Of a DNA stretch of 64,000 nucleotides, positions 11,265-23,819 are shown piece by piece. The notes under the pieces were generated by a model. The model saw only the letters and a list, made by a program, of their open reading frames with translations. It had not been told where the DNA came from and ran no database searches. The number at the start of each line of letters is the position of its first letter. Position 1 is the stretch's first letter. This DNA comes from Melampsora larici-populina 98AG31 (taxonomy: Eukaryota > Basidiomycota > Pucciniomycetes > Pucciniales > Melampsoraceae), in NCBI RefSeq assembly GCF_000204055.1, contig NW_006768841.1:158824-222823 (forward strand). Reading direction: 5' to 3'. Made by a program: the position numbers and the translations under genes.

Positions 11265-12697
11265 ACAGGGCGCATGATCAAGCATAATTGTCACTGCCTA
11301 GAGTGCTGATTGGACTTCACCAAGATCCTCAATAAGAATTCTACTGAATGACTACTTGATATTAGACTTCCTTTCAGTACTCTGTTTTTAATACTGAATC
11401 ATTAATAGACACTCTGGAAGGTGCAAAAAATATGTGATAGACAGAAGTATTTTCCAAGTGAGTAGAGCTGCAGTGATTGAAGGCTTTGCGTTTGAAAACA
11501 AAAATATGACATAATCCCAGTCTGCTTCCAATCATCCATCTTTTGACTGGATGAGTGAGGTTGTACCTTGACTGCGTTAGTCTTGCACTCACTTGAGTTT
11601 GATTTAGACTTTCGATGATGTTTCCTCACCGCGAGTCTATCCGAGTTGATGTGATTTATCTGATGTGTTTGGGTCAATGGCACGATTCTTTGTGAGCTGA
11701 GGTTCAAGTTTAATTCTTTGAATGATGACCATTGTTGAGCCCCAATCCTGCTATTTTCACTCCAGTTTCTGGAGAGCTGGTTCAACAGATTGACAAGTTA
11801 CAAAAGGATTTCAATATTCAAGTTACGAAATCAGAACAGCTGAGCAGTCTCCATCGCTATCATGCTATATCATGTCATGAGTTTTCTGAGCATGAATCGC
11901 TTTGATTGTCATCTGTCTGATTAAATCCATTTACCCTCCTTTTCAACGATCCCTCCTTGACATGTGGACTGATTGATTCGCCTTGCTTTTTGCCGATTTT
12001 ATCGCTTTGGTATATTGATAATTGAGGCAAGTATTTCCTGCGAAAAGTCACCTCTAGGAACTTCATCGACTGGATTTCACAGTCCCTGATGTCTTTTCAT
12101 GTAAACCGCACTCTGCAATCGACCATTTGGACAGCTTGCTTTCATTAACCATGCCATTTCATGAGACCGTGCAGTCAAGCTTGTAACTCAAGACTTCATT
12201 TTCAAAATAAAGACCCTCTCTTGATCCGTCAAAGTGTACTTTATTTCCCACTCAGGCGTAGAACGTTTTTTACTCACACGTACAGCTCTTCTAACTACAC
12301 TTGCGAGATTATCAATCAGCCTTTTTGCACAAAACTCTTTCCATCTTCATTTGCTTCATCCGGGGTACCATAGATTCCTAAGGTAGCGTAGATTCTGCGT
12401 TGGTTTGTGCCCTCTCAACGGAGTCTTACTAAAAGTAGGATTGCCGAGGACTGTTGAGCGGTTGAACGACCCATCCTATAGAGTCTTCTAGCTTGAAGAC
12501 TGATATCAATCTTACCATCGTCTACGAACCAAACAAGTGCTCACTGCTCCAAGTCCACCGATCTTCCCTCGCGCTGTTGGGGTGATCACCTCCGCAAACA
12601 AGTCTCTCACACCTCGCTTTTTTTAAACACATTCTTCAAGTTCTCTTCTCTTTTCCACCTCGAGCTACTCCAAGACCAGTGACGTATTGTGCTCGAG
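11265..12697. other. Intergenic, no gene assigned
   Basis: Two minus-strand open frames (11402-11785 and 11875-12066) and one plus frame (12161-12373) are present. Their composition and lack of recognisable domains do not support a call. The last 300 bases, rich in C and T, are the likely promoter and 5' leader of the gene starting at 12698. Confidence 0.4.
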
Positions 12698-15600
12698 ATG
12701 TCGAATCGCTACCCGCTCTTAATCCTTTCACTTTTCGTTGTGTCTATACTATCATGGCCCATCACGATATCAGAAGAACCCACTCAAACATTAGCTCTTG
12801 GCGAATTGCCAAACGATCCACTTGACTATGCGATGATGTCTTCTCCACTTCCGGGTCAGGTCTTATATCCTGGCCAACCTTTTAAAGTCAAATACGTCAA
12901 TGAGGTAGGCCAAGTTCAATCTATCAATCGTTTGGAGGTGTGAGAGTGTAGCAAAAATCTGAAAATGCTGCTCCTCATTTAGGATACTTTCGCGTCGAGA
13001 ATCCAGATTTCCCTTTTCAACGGTACTGGCCTCTTCATCGTTCAAACTGACTTAGACTGTCGAGATCACAAAACCGACACCAAGGTCGTGACGCCCTCTT
13101 GGGTCGCCAATGGCACTTATGGTACGTGCAAAAAACTTGTCGATTTGCCGTTATAGCTTCATGTGTTTCAGTTGCTAGTGGGACTAACTTTGTACCCATA
13201 CGATATCGAAATCCTTGATTCTTTGTAAAGACTTTGTTGTTTCCGAAAATGATGGTCAAGGTAGTACAGAGTATAATGACGTAGTCTCTTTTACCGTCTA
13301 TGTTGGTCAACGTCCCCCCACTGGCATCAATTCAGGAGAGTCAGACGACGGAGATGGAGGAGAAACAGACGACGGAACAGGAGAGACAGACGAAGCTTAT
13401 CGATATAAGCAGCTTTCACGACGTGCCCCACATCCTTCCGGATTTTTACAGCCTCAAAGCTCACAGAAGTTCACAGCTGCAATGAACATGACCATAGAAT
13501 ATACCGATGGAGTGAGTCTCATTTTTGTGGTACGGCATATGGACACATCCGCTGAACCTGAAGACTTTGCATTCGCTAGGAAACAACGGCAGACAAGGTG
13601 AAATTTATCCTTCGTGGTCAATCAATGGACTATCCACTAGGGGATTTCTTATTTGAGAGTTTCAAGGCTAAAGCTACTGTAAAACTTCCGGCTGATTTGC
13701 CTAACGGGGTCTACAGTTGCGTAATTTGATCATCATTCATGAATTGATGTAAATTCATATCACTGAGTTTGGGTTTCATTTTTGCGTTTTGTTTTGGTGT
13801 TACTATGGAAAACAAACAGAGATTGTGGCTCAAGAAAACTCCTCCGTACGGCAAAACACGTTTTCGGAGGCATCTTCAGTCGAAATTCAGGTTGTCAGTG
13901 ATCTACGTAGACGTGTAGATCTCACTGAGTACGATGAATCACATCCGATCATGAAGAGAGACGCAAAGGGTCTTGAACGCAGAACTCGACGAAGAACCGA
14001 GTTACCATCTATACTTCTTCCCGAAGTTGCTCAGGTTCTTCCTCTCGGAGCTACCTTTGAATGTAAGATTCATGATCAGGTCAGATTTTCTCAATTGATA
14101 TCAATGATCCCTCAGAGTTTGGCACAAGTGTATCAAGACTTGTTTAATAGCTGACGTGATTCATGTACTTTTTTTCTTGATTTATAGATGGCTACTACCG
14201 AAAATGTCCAATTTGTCCTTAGAGATCGCAACGGACGAGATTACTACCTTGGACAAGTTAATTTTTCAGACCACATGGCCACTGGCCAATTTGAATGTCC
14301 TGCCGACATTCCACTTGACAATTACAGTTTGAGTCACAATTTATTGAAATTCATGATCAGTCACCTTCGAACGTTATGAACTATATGCGCTAATGGTGAT
14401 TTCCTCCTTATCACTGATACAGGCTTGGTGGCCAAACAGAACTCTATAGCGAGACCGGAGCGTTTCCTTGATGTCGTATCCACGACTGTGATTGTCTCTG
14501 GCAACTCAGGGACGATTTCCTTGGTGCTTGCGGATGACTTTGATGCTAATGAAGTGGCTGCATATGATGCGGGAGTGAAAGACTCTGAGCAAGATCATAT
14601 TGGCCCAGTCAACCTTACGGCTGTCTTGCTACACAAACCCTATCCGCACCAAATTGTTCACGTCGGTTCCGATTTTGATTGCGAGATCACAGACAAAGTT
14701 TGTACCTCATTCTGTTTTTTGCTCTTATGACCTGATGGTTTGATTACTAATACTTTCACCAATCTATCATTGATATTGATATTAGAGAAATCGAGAGACA
14801 AATGTTCAATTCGTCATCCGTGATTCTTGCGAAGACATGTCACAGGTCGTTGGAGAGACGACCTTATGGGACAAAGTTGGATATACATCTTGTCGCCTTC
14901 CTGATAATATGCAATCGGGATCATATGGTCAGCCTTCAGCAGTTCGTGATACTAACATGCTTGATACTTACCTGCATCCGTAACATTTATTCAGAACTCG
15001 TTGTCCGAATGCAACTCGATGGAGGTTATGAACAAGTTGGCACTACTTGGATATCAGTTGCAAACACAAGACGTGTCAAAGATGGCCAGAAAGAAAGAAG
15101 CCGTGTGCAGCTTAGTACCAGAGCGCCTCATTTCCCCAAGCTCATATCACCCCTGCCGTCACAGAAATTGGATCCTGGGATGGAATTTGAATTTCTGTAT
15201 CGAAGTGGGGTAGGATCCAGTCTGATCTTGTTGTTTTTGGGTGTTGGTCTCATCCTGAAGCGTTCTTGTTGTCTAATTTCTCTAGATAGCACCTTTTCCT
15301 ACGACGGTAGAGGTTCTACTCATAGATAGCTTCGGTCACGAAACACCTCTCGGAGAGGCCGAGTTCACGAATTTTGAGGCTCAAGACACATTCACATGCC
15401 CAGAAGATTTATCACCGAATCCTTATAGTAAGAAGCTAGTCTGGACTTTGTTAAATTAGATCGAGCGTCTTCACTGAGAAATTCTCTTTTCAATTCTTTT
15501 CAGCGTTGGTTGTGCGAGAAAATACCCAGTCAGATCCAGACAATTTTACGGAGGTGATCAAGATCCCGGTGAATGTGGTCGATCACTCGAGTAAAAAAAT

Positions 15601-16977
15601 TAAGAGGGAAACCACACCCGGCAGAGATGGCGCCACACTCCGAATCAGATCACCTCATTTTCCTCAACTCATAACCCCTGTGACGTCTCAAAATATCACT
15701 CCCGGGACCCCAGTTGATGTCCATTATAGAGATGGGGTGAGACGTAACCTGAGATTGATGCTTTTAGCTATGTTTCTCTAGCTGACGTGGCCTTCTTGTC
15801 TTGGATAATCCTGTAGGAAACAACCGCTACATTGGTGAAGTTTCTGATCAAAAGTAGCTCCGGTAACGAAACACTTTTAGGGCAGACTAGTTTTGCGAGA
15901 TACGAAGCTCGAGCTGCATTTCCTTGTCCAGACTTACCACCAGGCGAATATAGTAAGAAGAATATCTACTTTTCTCATTGGAAAGGAATTTCTTGACTGA
16001 CGAATCGAATTTGTTTACCATATCTACCTCAGACTTGGTGATTGAAGAAAATTCTCAAATACACCCGGCCAATTTTACTCAAGCGTTTGAGATTCCAGTG
16101 AATGTGGTCGATAGCAACATGACTGATTCATATAGTTCAAATTCCAAGTAAGAAAATTATCTGGTTCTGTCTTCATAATCCCAAGTAGCATATTTTCCCA
16201 TTTCATTGTACATTTTTTCAGGTCCTTTTCAGTTACGTGGTTAGAGATAACTTCAGTCAGACTATGTTTTTATGTGTATGATGAAAAGCAATATATGAAA
16301 TTATTTGATGATGTTTACGTTTTATTCTGGAAGTCAGACACAGAATCTATATTTCCATGGTAATCAGAAATTTCTGAAGGAAATATATTCGGTTTGGGAA
16401 TCGAAGAGAATCCGAATGAACTGTCCTATGGGTATTTATAATCTTCCGATAGCTTGCGGATGATAGAAATACGTTTGCAGATATAGCAAGCATGCATAGG
16501 CCGCTTTTCTTCACGGCAAACGTTACCATAATACTCCGAAGCTTAAACGAAGACCGCTATCTCTTATCATTCGCTACACCTAATATATATCCAGTCTGTT
16601 GGGTTGATAAGAGGGTCAAACTTCATCACGAACTTCAGTGTGTGACTTTAGTAGAGATGATGATAAACAGCAAACAAAGTCGAACCTCCAGAAAATCCTT
16701 GCCTGATTATTTAGCACTCCAGAAGAATAGAAACAAATGACTGATCTGATACTTTTTTCCTTTCTGCTTTTTTCTTTTGTTATGCAGTAATTCTACTTCT
16801 CACCCCATCGCGGATACTCCGAAAACTCCTCCAATTCCAGTGACTGATCCTATCGTTGCATCGAATAGTACTATATCACCGAGAGGTCAACAAAGTACTC
16901 AAGTTTTTTCAAGCGCTTACAAACCTATGGTATCGTGGACGTTTATCACCTTTTTACCTTTTGCTATATTTCTTTGA
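12698..16977 (+). CDS. Six-module GPI-anchored surface protein (KNH/Kre9-like modules?)
   Basis: Read as 14 exons. Exon 1 opens with a signal peptide (MSNRYPLLILSLFVVSILSW). Six homologous modules follow, with hallmark lines near 12841, 13446, 14017, 14627, 15140 and 15668. Each has a P-L-P-x-Q-x-L-x-PG-x-x-F motif ending an exon, then an exon with a strand-like segment ending F-x-CP-x-x-L-P-x-G-x-Y, then an exon opening (L/F)VV-x-EN and containing F-T-E-V. The intron after the first motif is phase 0 and the one after the Tyr codon is phase 1, repeated unit after unit. The last exon (16787-16977) is Ser/Thr/Pro-rich and ends in a hydrophobic GPI-type tail (VSWTFITFLPFAIFL). The module resembles the Ser/Thr-rich KNH/Kre9-type wall domain, but this is a judgement from pattern, not a search. 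The likely site is the cell wall or surface. Confidence 0.7.
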
Positions 16978-17645
16978 TGATTTCATCAGTCATTTTTAAG
17001 CTCAAGGTGCGGGGTTGCCTGAAAAAAAAACAGATCTCAGAGATACTCATGGACAATAAAAATGTAGAATAATTTATGCATTCAAGCTTTGTGTTTTTGT
17101 GAGGACCTCATATGAAAAGTGGGTCGATGTATCGGTAAAAAAGCAACTTGTAAATTTTGGGTTACATGAAAACATATTTCATTTGGCTCAACCCTTATAT
17201 TTAATCAGAATTCTTTGCTCATGAGAGCAGTCCAAGTGTGTGACTTCTTCGTACATTTGTTACGTTGCAATTGTCCACAATCGTACACAGCTGATCCACA
17301 TATGCCAGCGCCTCTTAAACTAAAATTTTGGGAAGATGCACCGAAACCGGACCGACTCATAGATGCTCAGGATCACTGGGGCAATAGGCAGTGTTATACG
17401 TTCACAAATCAGTGGTGTTCACACGGATCATCTTTTGGAACAAGGGTGTGTAAGATGAAGCAAAACTTTGAGTCACACTCCGAACATCGACGACTACTTC
17501 CGTACAACGTCAAGGTTCATCCCTAGTGTTATATAGGTCCATTAGTCAAGGAGAGCCTGATATTGTTGGAGATGCAAAGGCTCGAGTTTGAGAAGCATGG
17601 AAGAGATGCAGCACAGTCAAAGACTGGAAAGCACATGATAAATAG
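16978..17645. other. Intergenic; one weak small open frame
   Basis: This is the 3' flank of the six-module gene and the 3' flank of the convergent ESF2 gene. An ATG-started frame at 17221-17526 encodes about 101 residues with several Cys and Trp but no convincing signal peptide. I do not recognise it and do not call it. Confidence 0.4.
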
Positions 17646-18773
17646 TTATAACAAGTTTGATAAGACAGTCTTCATTCCATCAGTGTTGGATCTACTTCCA
17701 GTGCTGGTTTGTTGATTAGTTTCTCCGTGTGTATCTGAGGCTCGAATGTTCCGTTGCTTGTGTTCTTTTGGTGCCCATCTAGTCGAATTGACCACCTTGC
17801 CTTTCCTGCTGATTTCCTTCTCCTTAATCTTGTTGCCCACACGGTTCTTCTCCACCATCCGTAGGTACCAATCTTGATCCTTTTTACTGTCTTCAAGACT
17901 GTTGCGTTGCAGTTGTTCACGCAGTCTACGCTCGACGGCCATTTGATCAGATAGATTTGACCATTTAAATTTCGGTAAATATTTGAGTGACCATAGCTCG
18001 GACGAGTATCGATCGCTAGCCTTACCACCTGATATGGTCAACGTAGCATACAAGGATAAAGAAGGAAAACTATCGTAAGAGGAACAAGTAGATGGATCGT
18101 TGAATGATGATGAATGAAACATACCAATAGGGCGAGTGTTAAGAAGTTCGGCTACCCGTCTAGCTACCCTCTTATCTTCAAATTCAATCCATCCCTCCTT
18201 AAATTGATAACTTTGGTGTTTTTCTTTACCCTTCTTAACCTTGATTGTTTTTGCTTCTTCATGTCGTGCTAGATAAATTCGATTCACAGTACCCCATTTA
18301 GACAATAAATGTTTCACTTTTCCAGGTCCCATCCCCACTGGAATTCGTGCAAGGTAAATTAAGCCTGTCTTATTCACTTTTTGTGTTGTCCGACTGAGTT
18401 TGTCTAGGTCGATGACTTTTTTATGATTTTGTTGCGTGCTTGACTCTTCTAGACGATCCATTTCGACATCTTCATCTTCATCATTATCATTATCATCTTT
18501 TGACGGTGAGGTTTCACGATCGGTTTTTGTGGACGTCATGGCCTCATCATCTAGCGATTGAGGTTCTTGAAGTTCCTGAGAGGTTTCAGCTGGGCCAGAG
18601 GTTTCTTCACGAGGACTTTTGAGAATTGTAGAAGTTTTGCTCGGCGAATCTTCCTTGCCCTCAAGAGGGGAGTTGGAGGACTTTGAAGGGTCAAGATTGA
18701 AGCGAGGGTCTTCGATCTTTGCCTGTTTGGCTTCAACAGAGCCTTTCATTTTTGAGGCTTTACGCTTCCCCAT
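17646..18773 (-). CDS. ESF2: Pre-rRNA-processing protein ESF2/ABT1
   Basis: Two exons: 18125-18773 and 17646-18028, intron 18029-18124 (GTATGT...CAG), giving about 343 residues. A basic N-terminus (MGKRKASKMKG) is followed by an acidic, Ser/Thr/Glu/Asp-rich segment. An RRM-like domain follows, with GLIYLARIPVGMGPGKVKHLL, a GTVNRIYLAR strand and KEGWIEFEDKRVARRVAELLN. The C-terminal helix-rich part has SSELWSLKYLPKFKWSNL and then a basic tail. These blocks are diagnostic of ESF2/ABT1, a nucleolar RNA-binding protein that helps the SSU processome mature 18S rRNA and stimulates the helicase Dbp8 in yeast. Length matches the family. Confidence 0.93.
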   Translation of the reverse strand: MGKRKASKMKGSVEAKQAKIEDPRFNLDPSKSSNSPLEGKEDSPSKTSTILKSPREETSGPAETSQELQEPQSLDDEAMTSTKTDRETSPSKDDNDNDEDEDVEMDRLEESSTQQNHKKVIDLDKLSRTTQKVNKTGLIYLARIPVGMGPGKVKHLLSKWGTVNRIYLARHEEAKTIKVKKGKEKHQSYQFKEGWIEFEDKRVARRVAELLNTRPIGMFHSSSFNDPSTCSSYDSFPSLSLYATLTISGGKASDRYSSELWSLKYLPKFKWSNLSDQMAVERRLREQLQRNSLEDSKKDQDWYLRMVEKNRVGNKIKEKEISRKGKVVNSTRWAPKEHKQRNIRASDTHGETNQQTSTGSRSNTDGMKTVLSNLL

Positions 18774-20447
18774 CTTTGACGTTCTTTGACTGAGTTGAGA
18801 TGATTTATGAGTTGAGTTGTGGGTGGGAGCGATAATGATGGTTTCTCAAGTTTTTGTTTCAGGATCAAAATTTGTTAGGACACCTTAAGGCCACTTAAGC
18901 TAGCAGACTGGGTTCCATTTCTCGAGTCGGGTGCTCTCCACGGGGCCGCCCTAGCCAATCAGTACGTCATAATTCGTGCTTGACAGGATCAGGTTTGATC
19001 ATTTGAAGAAATGAGAGACATTTGATTCCTCCACCCTTTCCCATGTGCACTTGGAAGTTGGTTTCCTTGAGCGCTCTGTGTGGCTGTCTTCAGTACAATC
19101 AATTATACCTCACATCCTACAGGATTTCACAATAGGAAGCTTTTATATGTTCTTTTGGATTAATTTAAAAGAAGAGTATATATTTACTCTGAAGTGCAGC
19201 TACCCAATTCCTGTTGGAAGCTATTCTCAGGGGTATCATTTATATTCTCCTCAAAACCAAAATTTCCTGTGATATATGCAAGAAAAAGATATCATGAAGC
19301 CAGCTTTCCCAAATAAATTTCCACAACTCAGCTTTCTTTTAGAATTGATGACTACAGCCATCCCAAGGCAATAGACATCCCAAATTTTTCATCATGTCAG
19401 ATGATAGCTCACCAGTTGGTTTGATTCAATCCATACTGCTGTTCAGGATCCACCCAGAAATCCTTCCCTGGAAACTGACTGCAAAGGTAGTCACACCTTT
19501 CATATTCCAACCTCTTATCTACCTGTCCCTCAGTCCTTTCTCATTCAAGATGTAAAAATGAGATAAAGAGAAAATGCTGCTTTGGGAAATTTCACTGAAA
19601 ATGTGCAGTGAAATATATGCTACATTCAGTGAATAGCGCATCAAGTCATCCATTAACAAGTGGCTCCTGTGAGCACTTCCCAGGGAAAAGAGGGAAATGG
19701 TATCAAATGTATCAAATCCTTATACCTTCAAATTTCAACCAACACCAATAATTCTTTTCCTACCTTGTGACATTGAAGTATTACAGATCTAGATTCCTTG
19801 TTCAGCAACCAATATCTCTCCTGTCTGAATACATGTACAATTTATGGTACCGGTGGCAGGCTTGAAGTGGGTGATGATCTGTAAGTAAGAAGGGATACAT
19901 ACATAACATGGTGGGAATCTCATCATCAGTTTCAACTATCCATGCCTGTTGAACAAATAAAATTATCCATGTATCTGATTGCAATAGGGGTTCTCAAAGT
20001 AGGCCCGGTTTGTAAAAACCCGGTTGACCCAGTTGACTTTTTGGCTGTGATCTGTCAAAAAATGTCAACTCGATACACAAGGTTACTGCCAAAAAGCAAC
20101 CGGGTCAACTGGGTTTTCTTGAAACCGGGCCAACTTTGAGAACCCCTAATGTTGGTTAAGTTAAGTGTGTATGTATTGTACATGACATGTAGACCGGTGC
20201 CACGTACGCTGCGGGTTCGTCTCAAGCCGGGTATCTACGATGCTGTGTTTGATGTTACAGTTGAGGTTTCAGTGCTACTCCACGTCGAACTGTATTGCAT
20301 TTTAAGAAAACCCAGGTGGTATTCAAGAAACATTCATCGATCAATCCACCACAGTCTGATTAGCATTGCTAAAAGGTCACTACCAGTCAATCTGAAGACC
20401 TCTCGAATCAACCCTATCATCTCCATTGAGACCCTCGAGTACATCCG
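18774..20447. other. Divergent intergenic region ESF2-SEC63
   Basis: Promoter regions of two divergently transcribed genes. No exon is supported. A 160-bp MITE lies at 19987-20146 (separate entry), about 300 bp upstream of the SEC63 start codon. Confidence 0.5.
19987..20146. mobile_element. 160-bp palindromic MITE with TA target-site duplication
   Basis: The ends are GGGGTTCTCAAAGT and its inverted copy ACTTTGAGAACCCC-type. Inverted similarity extends about 65 bp inward on each side with a few mismatches, so nearly the whole element is a hairpin. TA dinucleotides flank it at 19985-19986 and 20147-20148. A TA duplication with long inverted repeats fits a Tc1/mariner-type non-autonomous element. 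Confidence 0.85.
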
Positions 20448-23207
20448 ATGGCCGCTTCTTACGAATATGATGAATGTCAGTGATTGTTACTATTAATGGG
20501 GACCTGCTGAACGGAAGCTAATCCTTGTATTTTTTTGATTGATTTAAAAGCTGGTCAATCTGGGTTTTTCGTCTTCACATTCTTACTGTTGATTTTGATC
20601 CCGTGGACTATTTCGACATTACAAACTAGTCGTAGTACGTTTAGCTTATAAACTTGTCGATGAATCCTCAAGACTGACTCTTGGATTCTGTGTGCGGTCA
20701 TCTTACAGAGAAAGTAGCGAAAGCACCATGCGCAGGATGGAATTTCAAGGATGAACAAGTGCGAAAAGCCAAAAGTGCAGCACCTGCCGTCAATTTGAAG
20801 TCAGTCAGTTCAGTCGGCATATTTTGATTTTCCCCGAAATTGACACCTTCTTTCCACTACTCTTATAGTCATGTGGCACTTGCTCTGGGTTGGGCCCTCT
20901 TGGGATATGTTGGTTATCGAGCCAGCTTTGTAGAAGCTTCCGCAGGCACTTATGATCCATTCTCCATCCTTGGAATCAGCACAGTCAGTTTTGTTACATT
21001 CACGGTCGATGCCATTGTCATTGCTATTACCATTGCCATTGCCATTGCTGATGTCTGGTGGTTTTGTAGGGACTGAGCGACAAGCAAATCAAACGTCATT
21101 ACAAGAGGTTATCACTCAAATTGTATGTCAATGAGATTTGCCTGTTAGCCTATACCCTACTCATCACCTTTGCGATGTATCTACCTCTCTATAGTCACCC
21201 CGATAAACTGAAGCTCACTGGTAATCAAACGATGGAAGAAGTCAACGCCCATTTCGTCAACATAACCAAGGCATACAAATCGTCAGTTTTGTTACAGAAT
21301 TCGAATCCATAAGCAGCCAGCCACTGAAATCTGTTTTTGGTACTCTGTGACGGTCTAGACTCACTGACGAGACGATACGAAAAAACTACGAAACTTACGG
21401 TCACCCCGATGGGAAGCAAGACTCATCTATGGGTATCGCATTGCCAAAGTGGATTGTTGAAAGTCAAAACAACGTCTATGTTATTGGGGTTTACGGCTTA
21501 GTTTTTGGTCTGTTGTTACCTTGGTTTGTCGTAAGTGCCCTTCTGTCAACTTTGCGCATCACAGAGTTTCCGCTGATCCTCAAACTACTGCTGAATACGC
21601 TCCGCAGGGAAAATGGTGGCATGGATCTAGGAAATTTACCAAGGATCAAGTGCTCAATGAATCGGCTGCTCTGTACTTCACGAATTTAACAGAAGAGACT
21701 CAATTCTCACATGCCATAGAGGTGTTGTCTGCGTCAGTAGAGCTCAAATTGCTACATCAGCGCAATGTAAAGCTCTATGAGAGTAAAAATTTCCAAAGAC
21801 TAGAAGACCAAGTCAAGACTGCGTTGTTCAACCTGACCGGGGAAAAACTCGATGGAAAGCTGTACAACAATGGTGAAAAATATGTCCGAAGAACGGCCGT
21901 TATGCTATATGCACATATGCTTCGTGTCCCCATTACCGATGCTGGTTTACTCAAAGGTGTGTCTTCGGTTCACTCTTTCTTGCCTCTTCGATTAACAGCA
22001 TCACTTACTACGGACTCTTGAGCCAGTCAAACATACCGCGGTGAACTACGCTCGACATCTCACTACAGGAATGCAATCGATCGTATTAGGCTACAATTGG
22101 CTCAGCACTTTCCTTGTGATCACTACCATTCAACAACGCCTGATTCAAGCTGTTCATCCAGCACTATCACCTCTTCTGCAATTACCTTACGTTTCAACTA
22201 AACTTGCAGAGAAGCTAGCCAAAGAAAATTCCATCACCTCACCCGAGCAATATTTTGTTCTCCCGGAGGAAGAAAAGCGAAAACTGTTTCCCGATATTCA
22301 AGGTGTAGAACAGAAACGGTTAGCAGCTGTTTCTGAAAAATGGCCCAAGCTTGAACTCATTAGTTCGGAATTCAAAGGTCTGTACACTTTGTACAATGTA
22401 ACCTCTGAGACGCTCCAATATACTAATGGGCGCTTCATATATGTGCTACTCCAATTATTTTCAATCGTAGTCGTCGGTGAGAAGATTGTGACACCGGGCT
22501 GTGTGATCCAGTTCACGATCAAGGTCCGTATCTCTCCTCCCAAAGCAGCCCTCGGACCCAACCAACAAGATGAGAAAAAGCCGGAGGAACCAACCGAACA
22601 GGATTTGAAAGGAGAGGAAATGGAGATTGATGAATTACTAGGTCGCAAGAAGGCAGGGGCTGATGGCGAGGAGCCCAGTCCCCTTGCACATGCCCCGCAC
22701 TACACCAAGGCATGTCCAACCACACCTTGTGAACTTGATTTACCGTTCCGCTTATACAATTAGACTACTTTGTTTTTGTAGGACCGCGTACCGAGCTATT
22801 ACCTCCTCGTTGGTGACCACAAACTCAACCGAGTGTTCGTTCAACCTATCAAGTTCTCCGATGTAGGCTACACCAAAGTACGAACGCTTCGAACCTCATT
22901 CCAAGCACCCCAAGGTCCTGGTCTTTATACCTTTCAGGCTTATATCAAGAGCGATTCTTACATTGGAACCGATGTTCAAGCCAGTATGCAATTACGTGTG
23001 GAACCTCCAGAAGCTTTAGAGAATGACGGAAATGCGAATGCAGAAGACGATATCTCCGAACCCGATGAAGATACATTAGCTGGACAAATGGCAGCCATGA
23101 GAGGTCAACCTACCAAAAAGAAACGGGATGGTAGTGATAGTGATGATACTAGTGGAACTGAAAGTAGTGAAGAGAGTAGTAGTGACTCTGACTCTGATAG
23201 CGATTGA
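20448..23207 (+). CDS. SEC63: ER translocon subunit SEC63
   Basis: Eleven exons from ATG 20448 to TGA 23205-23207. Exon 1 gives MAASYEYDE. Exon 2 encodes the first membrane span (GFFVFTFLLLILIPWTIS) and exon 4 a second (HVALALGWALLGYVGY). The J domain follows (YDPFSILGIS..., HYKRLSLKFHPDKLKL) with the HPD motif rebuilt across the intron at 21123-21194. A third span (VYGLVFGLLLPWFV) comes next, then the Brl/Sec63 domain and an acidic Asp/Ser-rich C-terminus. SEC63 is the J-protein that recruits Kar2/BiP to the Sec61 channel for post-translational import into the ER. The third-last and second-last blocks (VVGEKIVTPG..., DRVPSYYLLVGD) match the family. The intron at 22710-22781 begins with GC instead of GT. 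Confidence 0.95.
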
Positions 23208-23819
23208 TGTAGAGTGTTTAGTAGATTTCGATTTTAGCATGGTTTTGATGTTTTTCAAAGTATTGTTGCGAGAGCAGATCCAAAAATCTTGATTAGAGAT
23301 CCACCATCTTTTAAGAATCGGTGTTGAGTTTGTTACATGCAAAGTTTTCTTCCACATACGCGTGGTTTTTCGATATTTTTCACCTTAGGTCAAGGCTCTT
23401 CTATGACAAAGCCAACGGCTTCCCCCTTTCCATCGTTCATATCCATTCGTATATCTTGCCAATGTTTAAGAGAATTAAGGATGTCAAGATTGCAACTGCA
23501 TCTTTCCTCTCCCAACGATTCACACTAACGGGCCTTGACATGATGTGTTATTTTGGTCAAGATGGCAAGTTATCTTGTGGCAACATGGGATTCCTCAAAC
23601 AAGTTGGACTTATGCTCACCCTCAAGTGCAATTCTCAGAAATTGCAGCAGTCTTGAAGTGGATCCCAAAGTGACATCTGCTTGTTCATGCGTATGATTTA
23701 CGGCGAAGATGAGATCAAAAACACCTGATTCATAAATTTCTTCGCACATTGATCATACCAGTCAACTAACAACATTATTAAAGTTAAAATATAGAACTCC
23801 TTCATACAAAAAAACTGAA
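23208..23819. other. Convergent intergenic region, no gene
   Basis: 3' flanks of SEC63 (plus) and the SurE-like gene (minus). An open frame at 23321-23656 has no recognisable features. Confidence 0.5.

Noticed and set aside
22298..22725. Antisense frames inside SEC63
   Set aside because: Shadows of the SEC63 coding strand.
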